Shown here: positions 58,113 through 64,000 of the stretch, one piece after another
Position numbering within the stretch: the stretch's first letter is position 1
Layout of the letters: each line of letters begins with the position of its first letter
Origin: CALZJC01 sp963781065
GTDB taxonomy: Bacteria > Acidobacteriota > Thermoanaerobaculia > Multivoradales > JAHEKO01
NCBI GenBank assembly: GCA_963781065.1
Contig: CAWAET010000004.1
Coordinates: forward strand, 682,001 to 746,000
Reading direction: 5' to 3'
DNA length: 64,000 nt
Notes under the pieces: model-generated
The model's input: only the letters and a program-made list of their open reading frames with translations
Databases searched by the model: none
What the model was told of the DNA's origin: nothing
Made by a program: the position numbers and the translations under genes

Positions 58113-59531
58113 ATGAGCGAGCAGCAGATCACCGCGGTCGGGCCCGACCCCGGCTTCTGGCCCTCGGTCTGGGAGGCCCTGCGCGGCAGCCAGCGGGACT
58201 TCACCTCGGGGTCGATCCCGCGGGCTGTGCTGCTGCTGGCGGTGCCGATGATGCTCGAGCTGGTCGGCGAGTCGGTCTTCGCGGTCGTCGACGCCTTCTT
58301 TGTCTCGCGGCTGGGCGCCGCCCCGCTCGCGGCGGTGGGGCTGACCGAGTCGCTGATGGCGCTGGTCTACTCGGTCGCCATCGGTCTGAGCATGGCGACC
58401 ACCGCCCTGGTTGCGCGGCGCTGGGGCGAGGGCCGGCGGGCCGACGCCGGCCGGGCCGCGGCGCAGGCGATCGTCCTGGGGGTTGGCGTGTCGCTGGCGA
58501 TGGGGCTGGCCGGGGCGCTGGCGGCGCCGCGGCTGCTGGCGCTGATGGGGGCCGCGCCGGAGGTGATCGCCACCGGCACCAGCTACACCCGGCTGATGGC
58601 GGGCGGCATGGTGACGGTCTTGCTGCTCTTCCTGATCAACGCCGCCTTCCGCGGCGCCGGCGACGCCTCGATCGCCATGCGCTCGCTATGGCTGGCCAAC
58701 GCCGTCAACCTGGTCCTCGATCCGTGCTTGATCTTCGGGCTGGGACCGTTCCCGGAGCTCGGGCTGACCGGCGCCGCGGTGGCCACCAACCTGGGGCGGG
58801 GCGCCGGGGTGGTCTTCCAGCTCTGGATGCTGCTCCGGCGGGGAGGCCGGCTCGAGACGCGGGCGGCCGACTTCCGGCCCGACGTGCCGGTGATCCGCAA
58901 CCTGCTGCGGGTCTCCTGGGGCGGCATCGGCCAGTACCTGGTGGCGACCGCCAGCTGGATCGGGCTGATCCGCATCCTGGCGGTCTTTGGCAGCAACATG
59001 CTGGCTGGCTACGTGATCGCGGTCCGGGTGATCGTCTTCGCCCTGCTGCCCGCCTGGGGCCTGTCGAACGCCGCCGCGACCCTGGTGGGGCAGAACCTGG
59101 GCGCCGGCCACCCCGAGCGCGCCGAGCGCTCGGTGTGGATCACCGGCTGGTACAACATGGCCTTTCTGGGTGGGGTGACGATCGTCTTCCTCAGCATGGC
59201 ACGCCACATCGTCGGCATCTTCACCACCGACCCCGCCCTCGTTCCCAACGCTGTCAACTGCCTGCGGATCATCAGCTACGGCTATGTCTGCTACGCCTGG
59301 GAGATGGTGATGGTGCAGGCGTTCAACGGCGCCGGCGACACCTGGACGCCGACGCGCATCAACTTCGGCTGCTTCTGGCTGTTCCAGATCCCGGTGGCCT
59401 GGCTGCTGGCGCGGACTCTGGGCCTGGGCCCCAACGGCGTCTACTGGGCGGTCGCCCTGTCCTACTCGCTGGCGGCCATGGTGGCCATCGTGCTGTTCAA
59501 GCGCGGCGGTTGGAAGGGAACGGTAGTCTGA
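58113..59531 (+). CDS. MATE-family efflux transporter
   Basis: 472 residues with about 12 membrane helices. ELVGESVFAVVDAFFVSRLG near 48-67 and LINAAFRGAGDASIAMRSLW are MATE hallmarks, repeated in the second half (VMVQAFNGAGDTWTPTRINF). ATG chosen at 58113 as the helix bundle begins about 35 residues in. Na- or proton-coupled drug/metabolite export. No regulator adjacent. Followed by a PilZ gene 88 bp on. Confidence 0.9.
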   Translation: MSEQQITAVGPDPGFWPSVWEALRGSQRDFTSGSIPRAVLLLAVPMMLELVGESVFAVVDAFFVSRLGAAPLAAVGLTESLMALVYSVAIGLSMATTALVARRWGEGRRADAGRAAAQAIVLGVGVSLAMGLAGALAAPRLLALMGAAPEVIATGTSYTRLMAGGMVTVLLLFLINAAFRGAGDASIAMRSLWLANAVNLVLDPCLIFGLGPFPELGLTGAAVATNLGRGAGVVFQLWMLLRRGGRLETRAADFRPDVPVIRNLLRVSWGGIGQYLVATASWIGLIRILAVFGSNMLAGYVIAVRVIVFALLPAWGLSNAAATLVGQNLGAGHPERAERSVWITGWYNMAFLGGVTIVFLSMARHIVGIFTTDPALVPNAVNCLRIISYGYVCYAWEMVMVQAFNGAGDTWTPTRINFGCFWLFQIPVAWLLARTLGLGPNGVYWAVALSYSLAAMVAIVLFKRGGWKGTVV

Positions 59532-59619
59532 TAGGCGACAGTCGCCAGGGCAGCGTTTGCGGCCCCTCACCGCTTGTGAGAGAGTCTGCGGCGCCCCGTT
59601 CGGAAACCGAGCGCAATCC

Positions 59620-59961
59620 ATGAAGCGAAGCGAACGCCGCCGTTACGGCCGTTTCCCGGTCTCGGGCATCCAGGGCAGCCTGAAGCGGGCGGGCGACCTG
59701 ACCCTGCTCGATTTGAGCCGCACCGGGATCTCCTTCGAGACCTCGCACCCGATCACCGTCGGCGAGAGCTACTACATGGAGCTGCGCTACGGGCAGGCCA
59801 AGGTCAACCTCGAGGTACTGGTCAAGTGGTGCGCCCTGCGCGGCAAGGTGCGCGACGCCGAGGGCGGCGAGCGGCCGGTCTTCCACGCCGGCGCCGGCTT
59901 TGTCGACATTCATCGAGACGCCCCGGGCGGGCTCTGGCAGGCGCTCGAAGTGGACTCGTGA
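59620..59961 (+). CDS. PilZ domain protein
   Basis: 113 residues. The cyclic-di-GMP-binding motifs are RRRYGRF near 6-12 (RxxxR) and DLSRTGISF near 32-40 (D/NxSxxG); the beta barrel completes with AGFVDIHRDAPG. A single-domain receptor that would report the output of the GGDEF/EAL protein at 6412 or others. Downstream partner unknown. Confidence 0.88.
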   Translation: MKRSERRRYGRFPVSGIQGSLKRAGDLTLLDLSRTGISFETSHPITVGESYYMELRYGQAKVNLEVLVKWCALRGKVRDAEGGERPVFHAGAGFVDIHRDAPGGLWQALEVDS

Positions 59962-60007
59962 TTGCCCGGCCGCGGCGCGGCCCGCGGCGAGCCGCCCCGG
60001 TTGGCTG

Positions 60008-60751
60008 CTAGACCGCCGCTTCGAGAGCGGGATCGACGGCGCCGAACCGGCGCTCGCGACGGCGGAAATCGGCTACCGCCGCCGCCAGGTCTTCGCCGCC
60101 GAAGTCCGGCCACAGCCGCGGCGTGAAGTGGAGCTCGGCGTAGGCGCACTCCCAGAGCAGGAAGTCGCTCAGCCGTTGCTCGCCGCTGGTGCGGATGAGC
60201 AGGTCGACGTCCGGCGCCGCGGGCACCGAGTGCACCGTGCGGTTGAGCTGCCGCGCGAAGCCCGCCAGGCTTGCCGGCCCGGCGGCGAGCCGGGCGGCGG
60301 TGGCGGCGATCGCCTGGCGGGCGGAGTAGTCGACGGCGATGCGCAGGTGCAGCCGGCGGCCGGCGCGAGTGGCGCGCTCGGCGGCGGCAATCTCGTCGAC
60401 CAGCTTGGGTGGCAGCCGGTCGCGGCGGCCGATGACGCTGAGGCGGACGCGTTTGTCGCGCAGCCGCGGGCCTTCCGCGCGCAGGTGGCGCTCGAACAGC
60501 CGCATCAGTGCCGCTACCTCGGCGGCCGGCCGCCGCCAGTTGTCGGCCGAGAAGGCGTAGAGGGTCAGGGTGGTGATCCCCAACTCGGGCGCCGCCTCGA
60601 CCGTGCGGCGCACCGCCTTGCCGCCGGCGCGGTGACCGGCCGGGCGCGGCAGGCCGCGGTGCCGCGCCCAGCGGCCGTTGCCGTCCATGATGATCGCCAC
60701 GTGCAGGCCCCGAGCGAGCGTCAGGCCGGCTGCTGCTCCGGGCCCGGTCAT
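60008..60751 (-). CDS. uppS: undecaprenyl-diphosphate synthase (cis-prenyltransferase)
   Basis: 247 residues. HVAIIMDGNGRWARHRGLPR near 18-37 and GHRAG are the active site; LTLYAFSADNWRRP near 64-77 and the late DLLIRTSGEQRLSDFLLWEC with ELHFTPRLWPDF complete the family pattern. Makes the C55 lipid carrier for cell-wall synthesis. ATG at 60751 overlaps the regulator end by four bases. Confidence 0.93.
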   Translation of the reverse strand: MTGPGAAAGLTLARGLHVAIIMDGNGRWARHRGLPRPAGHRAGGKAVRRTVEAAPELGITTLTLYAFSADNWRRPAAEVAALMRLFERHLRAEGPRLRDKRVRLSVIGRRDRLPPKLVDEIAAAERATRAGRRLHLRIAVDYSARQAIAATAARLAAGPASLAGFARQLNRTVHSVPAAPDVDLLIRTSGEQRLSDFLLWECAYAELHFTPRLWPDFGGEDLAAAVADFRRRERRFGAVDPALEAAV

Positions 60752-61140
60752 TCCGCTCGGGTGGCCCGGATCAGCCGTTCCATGTGGTCGAGATAGCGCT
60801 CCAGGGCCTGGCGGCCGGTCGCCGTCAGAAGGTACTCGGTCCTGGGCAAGCGCCCCCTGAAGCTCTTCTTGCACTCGATGTAGCCGGCGTCCTCGAGCTT
60901 GCGGGCGTGGGCGCTCAGGTTGCCGTCGCTGGCCTGCAGCAACTCCTTGAGCTCGCTGAAGGACATCTTGGAATTGACCGCCAGGGCGCTCATGATGCCC
61001 AGCCGGATGCGCTCGTAGACCAGGCGGTCGAACCTGTTCGCCGCCGGGTCCGCCAGGTAGCCGGCCACGCCCTCGAGCCGCTGCCGCCGCGCCACGGCGG
61101 GCTCCTCGGCCTCCGGCTCCGTCTTCCGTCTGGGTTTCAT
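60748..61140 (-). CDS. winged-helix transcriptional regulator
   Basis: 130 residues from the ATG at 61140. The core (NRFDRLVYERIRLGIMSALA, then MSFSELKELLQASDGNLSAH, then DAGYIECKKSFRGRLPRTEY) is the ArsR-like HTH_27 type with a beta wing, which often stands next to small membrane protein genes. No metal-binding Cys pair. Upstream, a 343-bp CTAG-ended element separates it from the membrane protein gene at 61493; without it they would be 14 bp apart. Confidence 0.82.
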   Translation of the reverse strand: MKPRRKTEPEAEEPAVARRQRLEGVAGYLADPAANRFDRLVYERIRLGIMSALAVNSKMSFSELKELLQASDGNLSAHARKLEDAGYIECKKSFRGRLPRTEYLLTATGRQALERYLDHMERLIRATRAE

Positions 61141-61153
61141 CGCCTGTTCGCCT

Positions 61154-61496
61154 CTAGCAGCCCGTGGTAGAAGTCTGGACGGTCGCGTTGCGGGCGCCAT
61201 GGGGCCAGATGCAAGGCGCCACGGCGCAGGCGATGCGGGCCATCGTCGAGTCGTGGCAACGCCGCAGATGGCCCCATGCCGCCCGCAACCCGAAGGGCGA
61301 CAAGGGGTTTCGGCCCGCCTGCGGCGTTCTTGCCAGCTCGGGGCAGGCCCCGACCTGGCGGCGGTCGCGGTCGGCTGCGCCGACCTTGGAGGCTCGTCGT
61401 CGACGATGACACCGCATCGACCTCCTCCGAGCGCCTTGCATGCGAACCAAAAGCCCTTGTCGCGCGACCATCCAGACTTCTACCACGGGCTGCTAG
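61154..61496. mobile_element. 343-bp CTAG-ended palindromic element, copy C
   Basis: The ends CTAGCAGCCCGTGGTAGAAG and so on (34 bp, 61154-61187) pair with 61463-61496 with one mismatch. A second nested pair (61187-61207 with 61269-61289, one mismatch) lies inside. Its right CTAG contains the TAG stop of the gene at 61493-62098 and its left CTAG lies 13 bp before the regulator start. The arms differ from copies A and B, so it is a related design or a different family using the same target. No open frame of its own. Confidence 0.65.
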
Positions 61497-62098
61497 CCGC
61501 CGTAGCGGCGGGCGATGATGCCGCCGAACAGGAGGTGACAGCCGCCGAAGCCGGCGGCCAGGATCGGGTTCGACCAGGCGTCGGGCGCCAGTAGCGCCGC
61601 CACGCCGAGGACCATGAAGCAGGCCCCCATCATCGGCACCAGGCGCACGGAAAAGGCGCCCCCGGTGATGACGCCGGCGCCGTAGAGCAGCAGCCAGGTA
61701 GCGGGCACCAGTTCGGCCAGACCGGCCCGAGTCAGCCCCACCGTCAGCAGTGCCGCCGCCGCCAGCGGCGGCGTCAGGCTGAGCAGAAAGCGCCGGCCGA
61801 CGCCACGTGACAGCCGCACTCCCTGGGCTCGCGCCTTGCGCGCCATGGCAACGCCGCCGATAGCGAACGCCAGCAGCCCGTCGACGAGCCAGATCTCCAG
61901 CCAGCGGCTCGGCGCCAGCCACTCGGCGGCCGCCGCGGCGGCAAGCGCGGTCAGCCCCATGAGCATGCCGCCCCAGCCCGGCACCGAGGTGAACGAGCCG
62001 GACGACTCCATCGCCTCGCGGATGAAGCGCAGATTGTCGGCGGCCTGCGACTGCAGGGTCACCGGTCGAGGCGGGGGAGCAATCGACGGCTGCCGCAT
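61493..62098 (-). CDS. hypothetical membrane protein
   Basis: 201 residues with about six hydrophobic segments after a 45-residue cytosolic start (QSQAADNLRFIREAMESSGS is helical). Segments include GGMLMGLTALAAAAAAEW, LLYGAGVITGGAFSVRLV and GACFMVLGVAALLAP. This type is often coupled with the small winged-helix regulator that follows here. Function unknown. Confidence 0.72.
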   Translation of the reverse strand: MRQPSIAPPPRPVTLQSQAADNLRFIREAMESSGSFTSVPGWGGMLMGLTALAAAAAAEWLAPSRWLEIWLVDGLLAFAIGGVAMARKARAQGVRLSRGVGRRFLLSLTPPLAAAALLTVGLTRAGLAELVPATWLLLYGAGVITGGAFSVRLVPMMGACFMVLGVAALLAPDAWSNPILAAGFGGCHLLFGGIIARRYGG

Positions 62099-62165
62099 GC
62101 CGCCCAGGATACGGCCGCGCGGTCTTCGGCGTCAAGTACTTTGCGATGAAGAGAGACGGCGCGGC

Positions 62166-62726
62166 TCAGCGCCAGCTGAACTCGTAGCGGCAGAAGTCGT
62201 CGCCGCGTGCCCGGCAGGAGACCTCGCGGATGGTCACCTCGTCGGCGCCGCACATCTTGAGCGCCTCGCGGTACCAGCCGATCACCGTCAGACAGTCGGT
62301 CTCGGAGAAGGTCTCGGCGCCGTAGGTCGTCATGACGCCGGAGCGCTCGCCGGTCGGCTCGAATTTTCGCTCGCCGGTGTCGTAGTAGAAGTCGTAGATG
62401 CGGTCCGTCATCTCCATGAACCGCTGGGGGCTGCCCGGCGTGAGGAAGGTCTTGTGCGGGCCGGCCAGGTTCTTCTTGGCCGACCAGGAGCCGATCGACT
62501 CGAAGATCGCCGGGGCGCCGCCGCCGAGCTGCTCGACGATCGCCGCGTCCAGCCGGTCGTTGAGCTCGAACGGATACCAGCTGGCGGTCAGGATGAAGCC
62601 GTCGAGAAGCTCGCGGTCGCTCTCGGGCAGCGTCTCCAAGAGGCCTTTCCAGGCGTCCTCGCCAAACTCATCGCGCACGAACGCGCGCCGGGCGAGGATG
62701 ACGGCGCCTTTGACCTTGGTGGACAA
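62166..62726 (-). CDS. DUF2378/TIGR02265-like protein with V4R-type C-terminal Cys motif
   Basis: 186 residues. KGAVILARRAFVRDEFGEDA and ESIGSWSAKKNLAGPHKTFL resemble the DUF2378 (Myxococcus TIGR02265) family; the ending EVSCRARGDDFCRYEFSW is the V4R-like pattern C-x-x-x-G-x-x-x-C. Probably a small-molecule or haem/NO sensing domain without an output. Stands alone on the minus strand. Confidence 0.65.
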   Translation of the reverse strand: MSTKVKGAVILARRAFVRDEFGEDAWKGLLETLPESDRELLDGFILTASWYPFELNDRLDAAIVEQLGGGAPAIFESIGSWSAKKNLAGPHKTFLTPGSPQRFMEMTDRIYDFYYDTGERKFEPTGERSGVMTTYGAETFSETDCLTVIGWYREALKMCGADEVTIREVSCRARGDDFCRYEFSWR

Positions 62727-62781
62727 GAGAGGGGACCTCCGTGTCGAATAAGGATTATAGGTCCTATTGGCCTCGGCGACG

Positions 62782-62985
62782 ATGACTCGCTATCCCGAAG
62801 TCCGCGTCAGGACCCGGACGCCCAACCCGTGGCTGCTGGTGGCCGTGGTGCGCCAAGAGCTGCGCCGCGCCGGCGTCGGCTCGCGCGAGATCGAGGCATT
62901 CTCCGAGGCGGCGCTGAGCACCCCGGACGAGGTGGTCATCCGCCGCGTTTGCGACGAGTGGGTCGACACCCGGCGCACAGGCTGA
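62782..62985 (+). CDS. hypothetical small protein
   Basis: 67 residues from the ATG at 62782; in-frame TTG at 62767 is possible. Sequence VRTRTPNPWLLVAVVRQELR followed by REIEAFSEAAL and VVIRRVCDEWVDT is helical. It has no recognisable domain and sits between a minus-strand DUF2378-like gene and a subtilase. Composition is normal for the window. Moderate support only. Confidence 0.5.
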   Translation: MTRYPEVRVRTRTPNPWLLVAVVRQELRRAGVGSREIEAFSEAALSTPDEVVIRRVCDEWVDTRRTG

Positions 62986-63065
62986 CCGCTGGCGAGCAGG
63001 AACTCGTCGGTGGTCGGCTCCTCGAGCTGCGGCCTGCCGGGAAGTGGCCGCCAACGCAATGTGAC

Positions 63066-63100
63066 GCGGCCCCGCGCGCCCCTGCGGGCGGCGGGGCCGC
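63066..63100 (-). terminator. GC-rich hairpin after the subtilase gene
   Basis: GCGGCCCCGC (63066-63075) and GCGGGGCCGC (63091-63100) are perfect complements with a 15-bp loop, 19 bp after the stop of the minus-strand protease gene. There is no T run, so termination is likely but not certain. Confidence 0.45.
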
Positions 63101-63119
63101 AAGGCAGCGGGGTCGGTGG

Positions 63120-64000
63120 CTACTCGCCGATCAGACCGTAGGCGAAGGCGGCACGGCTGTCCAACCGTCCGGCGCCCCAGTCGTCGGCGCTGGTCGGGTT
63201 GTAGGCCGAGTCGACGACCGCCATCTCGCCCAGGGCGAAGTTGACCGTCCTGAGGTAGGGGTTGCCGAAGAAGAACCGCCATTCGTTGAGCAGCGCGACG
63301 GTGCCCGAGACCAGGGCGGCGCTGAAGGAGGTGCCCCAGGCGGCGGCGTACAGGCCGCCGGGGAACAGCGTGATGACCCCCTCGCCGGGCGCGGCCAGGG
63401 TCGCCAGGCCGAAGCCGTAGTTGGAGAAGGCGCTCAGCTGGTCCTGGTTGTCGGTGGAGGCGACGCCGATGACGTTGCCCAGGGCGGCCGGGTAGGTCAG
63501 GCTGGCGGTCCCCTCGTTGCCGGTCGAGGAGACGCAGACCACCCCCAGCAGCTTGGCGAAGTTGACCGCGTTGGCGAGGATCTCGGAGTGCTCGTCGACG
63601 CTGAAGCTCATGTTGATGACGTCGGCGCCGGCCAGGGTGGCGAAGTAGATCCCCCTGACGATGTCCCACACCGAGGCCGTGCCGTCGCCGTCGAAGGCGC
63701 GGATCGGCATGATCCGGGCGCCCGGGGCGGCCAGCCGGACCAGCCCCGCCACCATGGTGCCGTGGCCGAAGCCGGCCGGCAGGTCGCTGCTTTCGACGAT
63801 GCCGCCGAAGGACTGCTCGACGATGCCACCGAACGACTGGTCGAGGATGATCTCGACCCCGGTCTCGGTGTCGCCGTCCCAGGAGACGGCCGAGCCCTCG
63901 ACGATGCCGCCAAACGACTGGTCGGCGGCGAAGGTGAGGTCGTCGACGGCATCCTGACGGTCGGAGGGATCGAGCGCGTTCCACTCGGACGGGATGCCGT
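63120..64000 (-). CDS. S8 subtilisin-like serine peptidase (5' end outside window)
   Basis: 293 residues are visible. His of the triad in GFGHGTMVAGLVRLAAPGAR, oxyanion Asn region SSTGNEGTASLTYPA, and Ser in WGTSFSAALVSGTVALL. The catalytic Asp lies before the window edge. Between Asp and His are three copies of the octapeptide QSFGGIVE or a near version, with an acidic linker. This insert is not part of the usual fold. No signal peptide is seen because the start is missing. Probably secreted. Confidence 0.85.
   Translation of the reverse strand, partial: GIPSEWNALDPSDRQDAVDDLTFAADQSFGGIVEGSAVSWDGDTETGVEIILDQSFGGIVEQSFGGIVESSDLPAGFGHGTMVAGLVRLAAPGARIMPIRAFDGDGTASVWDIVRGIYFATLAGADVINMSFSVDEHSEILANAVNFAKLLGVVCVSSTGNEGTASLTYPAALGNVIGVASTDNQDQLSAFSNYGFGLATLAAPGEGVITLFPGGLYAAAWGTSFSAALVSGTVALLNEWRFFFGNPYLRTVNFALGEMAVVDSAYNPTSADDWGAGRLDSRAAFAYGLIGE

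Overview
This is a 64 kb stretch of a high-GC (about 70 %) bacterial chromosome. A TolC-type outer-membrane protein, a type IV pilus operon led by a sigma-54-like promoter, undecaprenyl-diphosphate synthase and periplasmic lipoproteins indicate a Gram-negative cell envelope. The mix of families (DUF5995, DUF2891, DUF2378-like, HdrA/FlpD proteins, selenocysteine use, pyrophosphate-type phosphofructokinase, many toxin-antitoxin pairs) fits Acidobacteriota (Thermoanaerobaculia-like) or a deltaproteobacterial lineage. No rRNA or complete tRNA is present to settle this.

The main theme is selenium. At 14.7-23.4 kb, selD (itself a selenoprotein with an in-frame TGA), a SenB-like selenosugar synthase and a divergent SenA-like selenoneine synthase sit beside a five-gene operon for a flavin disulfide reductase and a PhnD/C/E/E-type ABC importer, probably for a selenium oxyanion. 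At 43.8-54.1 kb a long operon on the minus strand encodes a Cys-rich MarR regulator, a four-subunit 2-oxoacid:ferredoxin oxidoreductase (beta subunit frameshifted here), a GltD-4Fe4S-FlpD flavoprotein, an HdrCB-type CCG protein, and an HdrA-FlpD fusion that also carries an in-frame TGA. A zinc ribbon and a hemerythrin follow. Both TGA codons precede a bacterial SECIS-like hairpin with the same GGUC loop.

Layout: 0-4.8 kb, a substrate-binding/TolC fusion and several toxin-antitoxin modules, some broken. 5-10 kb, NUDIX, DUF5995 and a giant GGDEF-EAL-GGDEF-EAL protein. 10-14.5 kb, MFS exporter, repeat island, DUF2891 and a truncated nucleotidyltransferase-type toxin pair. 14.7-23.4 kb, selenium module. 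23.5-31.4 kb, toxin-antitoxin pair, phosphofructokinase, glycosyltransferase, CorA and two MscS channels with DUF432. 31.6-40 kb, minor pilins and PilY1. 40-43.5 kb, repeat island, orphan ferredoxin and a secreted PKD/Ser-Asp-repeat protein. 43.8-54.1 kb, the Kor-Hdr operon. 54.3-64 kb, Elp3 with a Trm9-like methyltransferase, HigBA remnant, hemerythrin, MATE pump, PilZ protein, UppS, regulators and a partial subtilase.

A second theme is a family of short palindromic elements ending in CTAG. Two 184-bp copies and one 343-bp relative each start or end inside a TAG stop codon, and removing each one restores tight gene spacing. They look like MITEs duplicating a CTAG target, and one splits a toxin-antitoxin operon.
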